From assembly GCF_000521785.1 (NCBI RefSeq), contig NZ_JALZ01000029.1, forward strand, positions 1-35,467: a stretch of 35,467 nucleotides of DNA, in the 5' to 3' direction. The number at the start of each line of letters is the position of its first letter. Positions within the stretch are counted from its first letter, which is position 1. The position numbers and the translations under genes were made by a program. This document shows, in pieces, positions 7,761-15,118 of the stretch. The notes below the pieces were generated by a model. The model was not told the origin of the DNA, ran no database searches, and saw only the letters and a program-made list of their open reading frames with translations. The stretch comes from Roseivivax halodurans JCM 10272 (GTDB taxonomy: Bacteria; Pseudomonadota; Alphaproteobacteria; Rhodobacterales; Rhodobacteraceae).

Positions 7761-7841
7761 TCACGACCTGAGAACCCGCCTGATTGGCGTGGTGGTCGTG
7801 GTTGTGGCGAGAGCGATCCTGATCATCATGACGAGGATCAT
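7761..7841 (-). CDS. Threonine-rich leader peptide of the thrS attenuator
   Basis: A 26-codon open frame ending in TGA, with six consecutive threonine codons (residues ALATTTTTTPIRR) using ACA, ACC and ACG, flanked by isoleucine codons. CACGACC in the threonine run can pair with GGTCGTG at the leader stop codon (segment 1:2), GGCGGGTT near the end with AACCCCGCC downstream (2:3), and AACCCCGC with GCGGGGTT (3:4 terminator). Ribosome stalling on threonine codons when charged tRNA-Thr is low would therefore favour the antiterminator and raise thrS expression. The start could be the ATG at 7841 or the ATG pair at 7829/7826; no strong ribosome-binding site is visible for either. The frame continues upstream into the broken PIN gene. 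Confidence 0.8.
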   Translation of the reverse strand: MILVMMIRIALATTTTTTPIRRVLRS

Positions 7842-7964
7842 AGGGCGCGGGCTCGGGGGGATCAATGATAACCTGCGAAAGTTGAACCGGTCGATAAGTT
7901 CAAGTCGATTGATGCGAGCAAGCGAGATCAGGGGGCCCGCGTCGGGGACGAGCAGGCGGATCAT
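7842..7964 (-). pseudogene. PIN-domain toxin gene, 5' fragment
   Basis: The first about 28 residues, MIRLLVPDAGPLISLARINR and LELIDRFN, are a textbook start of a PIN-domain RNase toxin (DUF3368/VapC-like), with the first catalytic aspartate in VPDAGPLI. Similarity then ends abruptly and the frame runs into the thrS leader peptide. The remaining about 130 residues with the other acidic ligands are missing. Its ATG overlaps the stop of the upstream antitoxin-like gene (ATGA). The simplest reading is that a thrS cassette with its attenuator replaced the rest of the toxin gene. Confidence 0.7.
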
Positions 7965-8197
7965 CGCAGCTCTCCGAGCTCGACCAGTCGCCCGCGGAGC
8001 AACGGCAAGGCGCCAGCGACCTCCTCTGCGACCTCTTCGTCCGTGCCTCTCGGGAGATGGAACCCTGAGCCCAGCAGAGCCGCGCTGAACGCACGATAAT
8101 CATGAACCCCAATGCCATCCATGCAGTCTTCCCGTCCGATCAGGCCATCCTGGTACGCACGGAGAAAGTCCGCCGTCGTCACGAGCTTTTTGGTCAT
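7961..8197 (-). CDS. Small antitoxin-like protein, 78 aa
   Basis: Starts MTKKLVTTADFLRAYQDGLI with GGAGGG well placed upstream. Small, acidic and helical, with the pattern TxxDFxxAYxDGxIxREexxxGIGVxDYR seen in the first genes of PIN toxin operons. It overlaps the PIN start by four bases, the usual antitoxin-toxin coupling. Since the toxin is truncated, this gene is probably an orphan antitoxin whose promoter may now also feed read-through into the thrS leader region. I infer the antitoxin role from position and size rather than from a named family. Confidence 0.55.
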   Translation of the reverse strand: MTKKLVTTADFLRAYQDGLIGREDCMDGIGVHDYRAFSAALLGSGFHLPRGTDEEVAEEVAGALPLLRGRLVELGELR

Positions 8198-8420
8198 CTG
8201 GTACCCTCCAAACCCGAATGTAGTACCGCAGCGCCAAGACGCGAAGTGCCGTAGTTAGCTTCGAATACGGATTTTTCTCGACTCGGCGGCGGTCGGGTGG
8301 GCGGCGAGCGCAACCTTTGCCGAGCACCTTGCCGTGCTCGGGCGGCGCTGGTCTTCCCTGATGCCGGGGCATCTCGGTTTTCTGTGGAGAACTGCATCGA
8401 ACCAGCCTTCCTCCATGATG

Positions 8421-8455
8421 TGCGAAAAGACGATGAGGTTGAACTGGCTTATACT
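8421..8455 (+). promoter_or_regulatory. TGCGAAAA motif plus TTATACT promoter element
   Basis: TGCGAAAA at 8421-8428 lies 21 bases before TGAACTGGCTTATACT (8440-8455), whose TTATACT is a likely -10. The motif therefore lies at or just upstream of the -35 position for the 8494 gene, as in the 2077-2115 promoter. The rest of the 8198-8493 gap holds no gene I can support. Confidence 0.45.
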
Positions 8456-8493
8456 GCGCTGAACAACTGAGCATTCCTGCGAGGACTCCGCAA

Positions 8494-9531
8494 ATGTATG
8501 ACATACCCCCTGTGCGCATCACCAAACTCGAGCCTGGCGAGTATGGCCCCTTCCTGCTGGATTATGCGAAAGGAAAAGGGATGTGGCGCCTGAGGGCCCC
8601 AGACGACTTCCTTCGCCTGGTGACAGGCGGCGGCGTCAACGCAATTGACGCGCGGTACTTTACCGAAAAGCAGTCCAAAAAAATTATGGCCTCCATGAAC
8701 GCACGCCTCGCGGAAATGGACCTCGTAAAGAGCCTGGAAGCTCCCATCGTCCCGGGTCTCAGGTTCAACGCGACAGAGATCGGGACATGGTCCATCGAGG
8801 GCGACTACCTGACGGCATTCTCCGCACTTGTGCCCGCGTTCAAGACCAACTCGCGCGCCGGGAAGCGCAGCGGCCACTACGACGATCGTATCTTTCTCAC
8901 GAACGGCCAGGTGGTTTCCATGTTGCCAGACCTCGCCGCCGCGGCGCCGCAGATCGAGCGCATGCTTGATGCTCCCTTCCCGGAACACGATGGCCTGAAC
9001 TGCTATTCGGCCAGGAACGGCGATGGCATTGCGAAAGGCGCCCTCCCGCAGCTGATCCGCTATGATCCGGCATTCGGCGAGTTCCGCACCGCAAAGTGGG
9101 CGGGCGGCGTCAACCTGGGGATCAGGTATGGCTACTACTACTGCGCCTTATCCGACCTTCAGGATTTCCGGGCTGAAATCAGCGGCTTCATCACCGCTTT
9201 GAACAAACGGTCGGAGGATGTCGAGAAGCGGTACGGCAAGATCTCGATCATCGTCGACGCAGGCCTCGATCTGACCCCTGAGGAGGACCATCAGGACGAC
9301 ATCACGTTCGATGCTTGGGGCCCCTATCTCAGGTTCTTGTCTCCGTACATTCCCGGATGGAGCAGCGTGATGAGAAACATGGATTTCATCTGGAACGCTG
9401 AGTGGAAGGCCTGGTGCTACCCGGTAGACGCAAACATCTACACGGACGCGGAGTTGATCGGATTGATCGTGGGCCTGCATAGGGCCGTTGGGCGCTATCG
9501 ATCGGAAAGGTCGATGCGTGGAGACGGCTAG
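8494..9531 (+). CDS. Hypothetical protein, 345 aa
   Basis: GAGGA upstream of the ATG, uninterrupted to TAG. Soluble mixed alpha/beta protein with several aromatic clusters (GIRYGYYYCALSDLQDF, FIWNAEWKAWCYPVDANIY) and an acidic patch LTPEEDHQDDITFD. I recognise no domain or catalytic motif. Its promoter resembles that of the first MNT/HEPN pair and carries the TGCGAAAA motif, so it belongs to the same expression network. It is separated from the convergent gene by a strong hairpin. Confidence 0.6.
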   Translation: MYDIPPVRITKLEPGEYGPFLLDYAKGKGMWRLRAPDDFLRLVTGGGVNAIDARYFTEKQSKKIMASMNARLAEMDLVKSLEAPIVPGLRFNATEIGTWSIEGDYLTAFSALVPAFKTNSRAGKRSGHYDDRIFLTNGQVVSMLPDLAAAAPQIERMLDAPFPEHDGLNCYSARNGDGIAKGALPQLIRYDPAFGEFRTAKWAGGVNLGIRYGYYYCALSDLQDFRAEISGFITALNKRSEDVEKRYGKISIIVDAGLDLTPEEDHQDDITFDAWGPYLRFLSPYIPGWSSVMRNMDFIWNAEWKAWCYPVDANIYTDAELIGLIVGLHRAVGRYRSERSMRGDG

Positions 9532-9538
9532 TGTGCCC

Positions 9539-9568
9539 TATGGCTCAGGGCTCCATCCCTGAGCCATA
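9539..9568. terminator. Bidirectional terminator-like hairpin between convergent genes
   Basis: Perfect 12-base arms TATGGCTCAGGG (9539-9550) and CCCTGAGCCATA (9557-9568) with a 6-base loop. It begins eight bases after the stop of the plus gene and overlaps the last seven codons of the minus gene. There is no long T-run, but arm length and position between convergent stops fit a shared terminator. Confidence 0.6.
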
Positions 9569-9838
9569 GATCTTGTTCCAGGCCTCGAACTCCTCGAGAT
9601 CGAAGGTCTCGATTGTTTCGTCGCTCCACTGGATGACACCCGGCTCCGTCGGCATAACCTCGTATTCTTCCTTGACCTCGATCTCGCCGATGTCCTCGAA
9701 CTCGCCCTCATCGACCGAGATAGCTTGGTCGAGCATCGCCTGAACGTAGAGTTCCGCCGCCTGCTTCGGACTCTCGGCGGCCACGCGCCAGTGGCTGTCA
9801 TCGACCGTTTCGCGATGTCCCACCATGTAAAGCTTCAT
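9545..9838 (-). CDS. Small acidic hypothetical protein, 97 aa
   Basis: Starts [20 protein letters not shown] with GAGG upstream of the ATG at 9838. Very acidic in its second half ([20 protein letters not shown]). The N-terminal half, with an [16 protein letters not shown] helix, resembles small plasmid proteins in which a beta strand is followed by an A..A...Y helix, but I cannot name the family. Divergent from smpB with 127 bases between starts; the TTTTCGCA motif sits in that interval. Confidence 0.55.
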   Translation of the reverse strand: MKLYMVGHRETVDDSHWRVAAESPKQAAELYVQAMLDQAISVDEGEFEDIGEIEVKEEYEVMPTEPGVIQWSDETIETFDLEEFEAWNKIYGSGMEP

Positions 9839-9929
9839 TGTCGGCATCCTCGTTCTTTGTCGGGTCAAGCTAATGCGTCTTCGAGAAAACGAAAACCGAT
9901 TGCATCCGACACAGAGTGACAGCAATCTA

Positions 9930-9937
9930 TTTTCGCA
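9930..9937 (+). promoter_or_regulatory. TTTTCGCA motif upstream of smpB
   Basis: TATTTTCGCATAACG lies 29-36 bases before the smpB ATG and 92-99 bases before the divergent 9838 start. It is one of about ten exact copies of this 8-mer in the window. Confidence 0.4.
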
Positions 9938-9965
9938 TAACGAGATGAATGTCGAGGGGGCTGAC

Positions 9966-10430
9966 ATGACCGAGAACGCGGCACGCATCGCCGACAACCG
10001 CCGGGCCCGCTTCGACTACCACATCGAGGACGATCTCGAGGCCGGCATCATGCTGACCGGGTCCGAGGTGAAGGCGCTCCGCCTTGGCGGTGTGAACATC
10101 GCCGACAGCTACGCCGCGGTCGAGAACGGCGAGCTCTGGCTCGTGAACGGGTTCATCCCGCGCTACGAGCAGGCGGCCGCGTTCGGTGGCCATGAGGAGC
10201 GGCAGCGACGCAAGCTGCTGGTCTGCAGACGTGAGCTCGCCCGGCTGTGGAATGCCACCCAGCGCCAGGGCATGACCATCGTGCCGCTTTCGCTCTACTT
10301 CAACGAGCGCGGTCGGGCGAAGCTGAAGATCGGCATCGCCAAGGGCAAGAACAAGGCCGACAAGCGCGCCACCGAGGCGAAGCGCGACTGGGGCCGCGAG
10401 AAGCAGCGCCTGCTGAAGCAGGCAGGTTGA
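9966..10430 (+). CDS. smpB: SsrA-binding protein SmpB
   Basis: Partner of tmRNA in trans-translation, binding the tRNA-like domain and the ribosomal A site. Of normal length (154 aa), with the family blocks in order: [67 protein letters not shown], and the basic tail [20 protein letters not shown]. It differs from typical SmpB at usually conserved places ([16 protein letters not shown] in place of the common [31 protein letters not shown] in place of YF..GR.KVE.AL.KGK), so it looks like a diverged accessory copy. Three bases separate it from the ImmA-like gene, which suggests one transcript. I chose the ATG after GAGGGGGC. Confidence 0.93.
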   Translation: MTENAARIADNRRARFDYHIEDDLEAGIMLTGSEVKALRLGGVNIADSYAAVENGELWLVNGFIPRYEQAAAFGGHEERQRRKLLVCRRELARLWNATQRQGMTIVPLSLYFNERGRAKLKIGIAKGKNKADKRATEAKRDWGREKQRLLKQAG

Positions 10431-10433
10431 GCC

Positions 10434-10988
10434 ATGGGTTACGACATCGTCTCCCCGATCCCGACGCGCGCGACGCGCGCCGCCAACGAGACCTTTGCCG
10501 AGAAGACCCGCCGCGAGGTGGGCCTCGAAACCGGCTTCGATCTCGGGCGGCTCTGCGAGATCAACCGGGGCCGCGTCCAGATGGTCGGCCCGCTCGACGA
10601 GGTGCAGGGGCGCGCGCTCGACATCGCGCCCGACGGCGCCTTTACCGTATATCGATCCAGCCTGCGCTCATCGCTTGGCAACCACATGATCATCGCCCGC
10701 GAGCTCGGGCATGTCCTGCTGCACTGGCCGAAGGTCCGGGCCGCGCATCCGGGCGCCGGCATGTACGTGCCTTGCCAGAGCGACGACGAGGCGATGCTGC
10801 GCTGCAAGTGGGAGGCAACCTGGTTCGCCCGCGCCTTCCTGATGCCGGAAGCCGAGTTCCGGGAGGCCTGGGAGCGGGGCGGACTTGAACACACGCGGGC
10901 CTTCTTCGCGGTGACCGCGGAGCGTGCCCGCGAGCGTGCGGCGCAGCTCGGGATCGAGTCCGTGCCGGAGCCCTGTCCACATACCTGA
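10434..10988 (+). CDS. ImmA/IrrE-family metallopeptidase-like protein with altered zinc motif
   Basis: 184 aa. The central HExxH block of ImmA/IrrE (DUF955) proteins is recognisable as MIIARELGHVLLHWP, but the first histidine is arginine (codon CGC where CAC is expected), giving R89-E90-L-G-H93. The conserved downstream block with the third ligand, KWEATWFARAFLMPEAEFR, is intact. Known relatives cleave phage or ICE repressors, or regulators in the stress response. With one zinc ligand lost this copy may be inactive as a protease or bind metal differently. It is translationally close to smpB. No cognate XRE repressor gene is visible next to it. Confidence 0.85.
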   Translation: MGYDIVSPIPTRATRAANETFAEKTRREVGLETGFDLGRLCEINRGRVQMVGPLDEVQGRALDIAPDGAFTVYRSSLRSSLGNHMIIARELGHVLLHWPKVRAAHPGAGMYVPCQSDDEAMLRCKWEATWFARAFLMPEAEFREAWERGGLEHTRAFFAVTAERARERAAQLGIESVPEPCPHT

Positions 10989-11065
10989 AAGGGCTGAAGT
11001 CGAAAGCGAACGCGACTGGGCCAGAGCTGCTCGGTCCGGGCTGCCGCAGGTGGCGTGCTCACGTA

Positions 11066-11097
11066 CCCTACAAAAGAATCTCTGTAGGGTAGAGATT
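11066..11097. repeat. Two overlapping inverted repeats containing GTAGAGAT
   Basis: CCCTACA (11066-11072) pairs with TGTAGGG (11083-11089), and AATCTCT (11077-11083) pairs with AGAGATT (11091-11097). The two hairpins share a base and are mutually exclusive. The block contains GTAGAGAT (11089-11096), the same 8-mer found three times at 23109-23241. It lies between convergent operons, so either it terminates both or it is a DNA-level site. The rest of 10989-11206 holds nothing else I can support. Confidence 0.4.
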
Positions 11098-11206
11098 TCC
11101 AAAGCCATTGACGTGAATCGCCGTCAGGCTTGCGGTCTGCCGCGGTTCTCCAGCCATACAGACAAAAATCCAAAATTGTCTATAACAGCGCCATCTCGGA
11201 CTTCGA

Positions 11207-12070
11207 TTATGGGCTTCTGAACGCAAGCTCATCGTCGCCCGAGACGTCAGGCTCGAGTTCGGCCAGATGCGCGGCCACCGTCTCCGCGTAAACGACCGGA
11301 TCGGCGAAGAAGATGTCGACACCGCCGGGCCGCGCCGCGGTCACCTCCACGACATGCGCCCGTTCGGTCCCGTCCGGCCCCTCGGCCGATGCGACATCGA
11401 TCGCACCCGAGACCAGCGGGTAGTCGCGGAGAAGCCGTTCGACCGCCTCGCGCTGCCGCGCCAGCCGCTCCGGATCCGCGTCCTCGAGCTCCGACCATGG
11501 GGTACGTGCTTCGCGTCGGCGGTTGGCCGGATCGAGAAGAAGCGCCGGATCCTCGCCGCAGAAGAAGAGCGGGCTCTCTCCCGCAATCTCTCCGGCTACG
11601 ACCAGGAACCGGCGCTCGTGGTGGGTGTCGCGGTTCGGATGAACGAGGACCGGGTCGGTGCCGTTGACGCGGATGTGGTCCTGGCTGATCCCGAAGCTCG
11701 AGCCCGGCGCCAGGAACCGCTTGCGGTTCGACGGATCGAGCATGTTCCGGACAGCAGCACCGAGACCGGCGCGGCTCAGCCGGTCCATTTCCGCCTGCAC
11801 CTTGCAGGCCGGCACGATGACGGAGCCGCCGAGCGCCTCCTGGACGAATGCGTTGTGGTAAGGCGCCCTGCGCAATGCCATCGCGGCGGTCCGCTCCTCA
11901 TAGGGGTCCGGGCCCCAGAGCGGGCCATCGCCGCGGAACGCGTGCAGCGAGCTGTACGGCTGAATCCGCTCACCGAGCGCGGAACTGAGCGCTGCGAAGA
12001 GCATCGCATCCGCGAGCCGGATATCCGGCTCCATCTGGTGCAGCGGCGGGATGTTGTAGTGGATCTTCAT
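11207..12070 (-). CDS. Hypothetical protein, 287 aa
   Basis: Begins MKIHYNIPPLHQMEPDIRLA. Its ATG overlaps the stop of the upstream gene (TGATG), so the two are translationally coupled. Sequence features include HPNRDTHHERRFLVVAGE, an acidic and arginine-rich middle (SELEDADPERLARQREAVER) and a C-terminal VVEVTAARPGGVDIFFADP. No signal peptide or membrane segment. I do not recognise the family. The coupling suggests a two-protein complex or a toxin-antitoxin-like pair, but nothing in the residues proves it. Confidence 0.6.
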   Translation of the reverse strand: MKIHYNIPPLHQMEPDIRLADAMLFAALSSALGERIQPYSSLHAFRGDGPLWGPDPYEERTAAMALRRAPYHNAFVQEALGGSVIVPACKVQAEMDRLSRAGLGAAVRNMLDPSNRKRFLAPGSSFGISQDHIRVNGTDPVLVHPNRDTHHERRFLVVAGEIAGESPLFFCGEDPALLLDPANRRREARTPWSELEDADPERLARQREAVERLLRDYPLVSGAIDVASAEGPDGTERAHVVEVTAARPGGVDIFFADPVVYAETVAAHLAELEPDVSGDDELAFRSP

Positions 12071-12480
12071 CAGGGGGTCATACCGGTCTCGGCCGGCGCC
12101 CGGTCCCGCGGGAAAAGTTCGATCTCATGCTCCGCCGCGATATCGCCGAGCCGCTCGGTGAGCCCGCTCACGCGACCTGAAATCGCAAGGCAGGCGTTCA
12201 CCTCCTCGAGGATCTTCGGTCCGGCATCCGGATGCCGGATCGCCTCCCACGGGATGACCGCGACCTGCACGCTCGGATCGATGGCGCGGATGGCCGCGGC
12301 CTTGGCCTCCACCAGCTCGGTGCGCCCGTGCTTGTGCAGACAACCGCCCAGATCCTCGTCGGTGGTCCATGCGACCGCGAGATCGATGTCACCGACGATC
12401 GTGCGCGAACGCCCTATTTCAAAGAAGAGCTGACCTGTCGCGGCCTCGAAGCGGTATCGTGGCTCGAGTGCGTTGGGCAT
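12070..12480 (-). CDS. Hypothetical protein, 136 aa, coupled to downstream gene
   Basis: GGAAGGA precedes the ATG at 12480. The sequence MPNALEPRYRFEAATGQLFF continues with EIGRSRTIVGDIDLAVAW, suggesting a beta-rich N-terminus, then HKHGRTELVEAKAAAIRA and VAVIPWEAIRHPD. Family unknown. The stop overlaps the next start by one base (TGATG), making a two-gene operon that ends in the convergent repeat region near 11.1 kb. A TGCGAATA variant of the recurrent motif lies 28-35 bases upstream of the start. Confidence 0.55.
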   Translation of the reverse strand: MPNALEPRYRFEAATGQLFFEIGRSRTIVGDIDLAVAWTTDEDLGGCLHKHGRTELVEAKAAAIRAIDPSVQVAVIPWEAIRHPDAGPKILEEVNACLAISGRVSGLTERLGDIAAEHEIELFPRDRAPAETGMTP

Positions 12481-12507
12481 TGCTGATCCTTCCATTTTCA
12501 AGTCAGT

Positions 12508-12515
12508 TATTCGCA
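12508..12515 (-). promoter_or_regulatory. TGCGAATA variant motif upstream of the 12480 gene
   Basis: The minus strand reads CTATGCGAATAACTG. It matches TGCGAAAA except for one base and has the same TAT prefix as the copies at 9930, 17609 and 15103. Confidence 0.35.
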
Positions 12516-12709
12516 TAGTATGCCAGCGCCGGGGAAACGCGAAGCGATATCCGTCTCGGGCAGGCGTTGTCAGCGTGGTGCCGAGGCAACATTACCGTGC
12601 GGGGGCAGTCGCGTGTCGTGCATCGACACGGACCGCCGCGCTAACGCTTTCTTGCGGTCGATCATCGGCGCGTTGAGGCTCGACGAGACACGGGAAGGAG
12701 AGATCGGCT

Positions 12710-13960
12710 GTGACCGAACGTATCGCTGTCCGGCTGGACCGGGCCGGCTCCGACACGCTGCTCGGACATCTGCGCCGCATCCCGAGCCAGGGCGGCGAGC
12801 TTGTCTCGTTCGCCTATGCGGCCGAGTGGCTCGCGCATCCGGACCGGTTCGAGATTGGCCCCGCACTGCCGCTCACGCCCGGAGAGCACTATCCGCCTGA
12901 CGGTCGGATGTTCGGCGCCATCGGAGACAGCGCGCCGGATCGCTGGGGGCGTGATCTGATGCGCCTGTACGAACGCCGCTCGGCCGAGATCGAGGGCCGT
13001 CCGCCGCGGACGCTGCAGGAGGCGGATTATCTCCTGGGCGTCGATGATGCCTCCCGAATGGGCGCCATGCGGTTCCAGGATGAGGCTGCTCGGGATACGG
13101 GGGCGTCCGGGAACGCGGGCGCGCCGGGACCGGACGAGCTCGGCCGCCTGATGACCGCTTCGGACCGGATCCAGACCGACATGTTCGACGATGATGACCT
13201 TGCGGCGATCCTTGCGCCGGGCTCATCGCTGGGCGGGGCGCGTCCCAAGGCAAGCGTGACCGGCTCCGACGGGTCGCTGACGATCGCGAAGTTCCCCAAG
13301 GCAGATGACCGGATCGACATCGAGCTCTGGGAGGCGGTGGCGCTGACGCTTGCTGAGGAGGCCGGCCTGACGGTCGCGCCCTTCACCCTCAAACCCGTCG
13401 GTCGGCGCAACGTGCTGCTTTCGCAGAGGTTCGACCGGCGCGGGGAGGCCCGGCTGCCCTTTATCTCGGCGATGGCGCTAACCGGCCACAGCGACGGGGA
13501 CGAGGATGCCAGCTATCTCGAGATCGCCGACGTGATCACCCGCTCTGGTGCGCGTCCGGAGCGTGACCCCGAGGAGCTCTTTGCACGGATCGGCTTCTCG
13601 ATCCTGATCTCGAATGTCGACGATCACATGCGCAACCACGGCTTTATCCGGACCGGGACCGCGGGGTGGGATCTCTCGCCCGCCTACGACATCAACCCGG
13701 TGCCGCCGCATGCCAAGGACCCGATCCTGTCCACCTGCATCGATTTCGACGATCGCACCGCCGACCCGGACCTTCTTCTGTCGACCGCGGAAGAGTACGG
13801 ACTGAAGCAGGCTCGCGCACGCGAGATCCTCTGCCGGACCGCCGGGGTCACAGGCCGGTGGCGCGAGATCGCACGGCGCTTCGGCGCGCGCGAGGCGGAG
13901 ATCACCGAGATGGCCGGGGCGTTCGAGCACGAGCGCAGGAGCCGCGCTCTCGCGCTCTGA
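12710..13960 (+). CDS. HipA-family serine/threonine kinase, 416 aa
   Basis: GTG start behind GGAAGGAGAG. The N-terminal region (VRLDRAGSDTLLGHLRRIP, WLAHPDRFEIGPALPLTPGE) is the HipA N1 domain; the kinase lobe has GSSLGGARPKASV (phosphate-binding loop region) and the catalytic block LISNVDDHMRNHGFI with the D.H..N arrangement, followed by WDLSPAYDINPVP, the family's metal-binding LAP.YD segment. E. coli HipA phosphorylates glutamyl-tRNA synthetase and causes growth arrest; relatives target other tRNA synthetases. No HipB-like XRE antitoxin gene is adjacent on either side, so this is an orphan HipA or has an unrecognised partner. The substrate is unknown. Confidence 0.9.
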   Translation: MTERIAVRLDRAGSDTLLGHLRRIPSQGGELVSFAYAAEWLAHPDRFEIGPALPLTPGEHYPPDGRMFGAIGDSAPDRWGRDLMRLYERRSAEIEGRPPRTLQEADYLLGVDDASRMGAMRFQDEAARDTGASGNAGAPGPDELGRLMTASDRIQTDMFDDDDLAAILAPGSSLGGARPKASVTGSDGSLTIAKFPKADDRIDIELWEAVALTLAEEAGLTVAPFTLKPVGRRNVLLSQRFDRRGEARLPFISAMALTGHSDGDEDASYLEIADVITRSGARPERDPEELFARIGFSILISNVDDHMRNHGFIRTGTAGWDLSPAYDINPVPPHAKDPILSTCIDFDDRTADPDLLLSTAEEYGLKQARAREILCRTAGVTGRWREIARRFGAREAEITEMAGAFEHERRSRALAL

Positions 13961-14062
13961 CGGAGAAACGCGCTTCTACAAGAGCAGTGCATTTGACCAC
14001 GCCAAAGAGGCGATGCGCCAAGAATGGCACGGTCTCCGGGTTCCGGCAGGATACCGGAGTAG

Positions 14063-14473
14063 TCAGGACTTGGCGTTGTTCACCTGGTCTCGAAGTCGCA
14101 TAAAGAAGCCCGTCACCTGCTCGGGTGCCGATTGCTCTGCAATGCCCGCGGAAACCTGCTTCTGAGTCCAAATCCAGGTTACGGCTGGATCGTGAAGCAT
14201 GGCCCAATGGCTGAACACCCGCTCCTCCACCGGCGCCGCGACATGAAGCCTCATCTCGACGTGGCGGTCGTCGCGCTGAATCCGGGCGAGGGTGTCACGC
14301 ACCCTGTCTTCCGGTCCCTCGAGCCACTGAAGATAGATGTCCTCCCGACAAATAAGCGCGCCGGTGATCCCGTCGCGCTCGTTGGCCCGCCTTGCTTGCA
14401 GAAGAATCCCGTTCAGGATGGCCGCTTCGAAACCGAAGGGGCGGGAGCTGTAAATAGCTCGAAACAGAGGCAT
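14063..14473 (-). CDS. BLUF-domain blue-light sensor protein, 136 aa
   Basis: A flavin-binding photoreceptor consisting of one BLUF domain plus a short helical tail. Key residues are present: Y8 in RAIYSSRPFG, N31 in LLQARRANERDGITGAL, Q49 in IYLQWLEGP, and the later HWAML tryptophan segment. The hydrogen-bond network of tyrosine and glutamine with flavin is the light switch in this family. No output domain is fused, so it probably signals through a partner protein. GGAG lies before the ATG at 14473. It is separated from the 14590 gene on the same strand by 116 bases, so it may have its own promoter; GATATACCC in the gap could be a -10. Confidence 0.9.
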   Translation of the reverse strand: MPLFRAIYSSRPFGFEAAILNGILLQARRANERDGITGALICREDIYLQWLEGPEDRVRDTLARIQRDDRHVEMRLHVAAPVEERVFSHWAMLHDPAVTWIWTQKQVSAGIAEQSAPEQVTGFFMRLRDQVNNAKS

Positions 14474-14589
14474 CGATGCGTATCTCCCGTGTGCGTATCG
14501 GCCGGGGAGTGATCTCCGCGTTCGGCCGGGTATATCGCCCAAGTGCCCGCCGGCACTCCAGCACTACACTGACAGCCGGGATGTCTACA

Positions 14590-15078
14590 TCAATAACTTA
14601 TTGGCGCGGACTGGCCGGTAAGCATCGTCTCGATGCGGTCGGCCCAATCGCGGTGTCCCAGCGTTGTCTCGCAGGCCGCGACCGCCGCGCGCCAGGTTTC
14701 CACGCTGAGGTCGGGCGCCTCGCCCATCGGCACCCGGACGATGTCGTCGGCAAGCCGGCCGACATTCATCCAGGGCTTCGAGGGAATGCCCCGCAGCCAG
14801 TCCTGGGCCGAAGGGATGATCCCGCCGCAATCCTCGCGGACATGCTGCTCGCCGATGAACCGTGTCGGGATCGCCTTGCCGGCGGAGTTCACCAGCGTGG
14901 TGCCGAAGAGCGCCTCCATCTCGAAGATGCCGAACGCGTGGTGACGCAGCGCGCGGTGCCGGAAGTTGGCCATCTGGCTCTTGGATCCGTCGAACCAGGA
15001 ATGGATCTCGAGATAGTCTTCCGGTACGCCGCCGTACTTACGGGCCGAGGATTGCGCGTGATGGTAAGGGTGGGACAT
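14590..15078 (-). CDS. Small conserved protein resembling DUF6915, 162 aa
   Basis: Begins MSHPYHHAQSSARKYGGVPE and continues YLEIHSWFDGSKSQMANFRH and RALRHHAFGIFEMEALFG. This N-terminal pattern (HP.HH..SSAR..GG...DYL.IH.WFD.SK) with a histidine-rich helix and IGEQHVREDCG is, from memory, a family of small proteins annotated DUF6915 in proteobacterial genomes and phages. Closely spaced His, Asp and Glu residues suggest a metal-binding helical bundle, but no function is known. AAGGA precedes the start. The TGCGAATA variant motif lies 25-32 bases upstream. Confidence 0.7.
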   Translation of the reverse strand: MSHPYHHAQSSARKYGGVPEDYLEIHSWFDGSKSQMANFRHRALRHHAFGIFEMEALFGTTLVNSAGKAIPTRFIGEQHVREDCGGIIPSAQDWLRGIPSKPWMNVGRLADDIVRVPMGEAPDLSVETWRAAVAACETTLGHRDWADRIETMLTGQSAPISY

Positions 15079-15102
15079 CTGGTTTCCTTGAGTCAGGACC
15101 GA

Positions 15103-15110
15103 TATTCGCA
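15103..15110 (-). promoter_or_regulatory. TGCGAATA variant motif in a near-palindrome
   Basis: The minus strand reads CCGGTATGCGAATATCGG, a near-palindrome of 18 bases (two mismatched pairs), just upstream of the 15078 gene and within about ten bases of the stop of the upstream gene. It suggests that the recurrent motif can be read by a dimer. Confidence 0.35.
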
Positions 15111-15118
15111 TACCGGGG

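Noticed and set aside
8198-8397. Small minus-strand frame upstream of the antitoxin-like gene
   Set aside because: Arginine- and proline-rich composition, no ribosome-binding site and no protein-like pattern.
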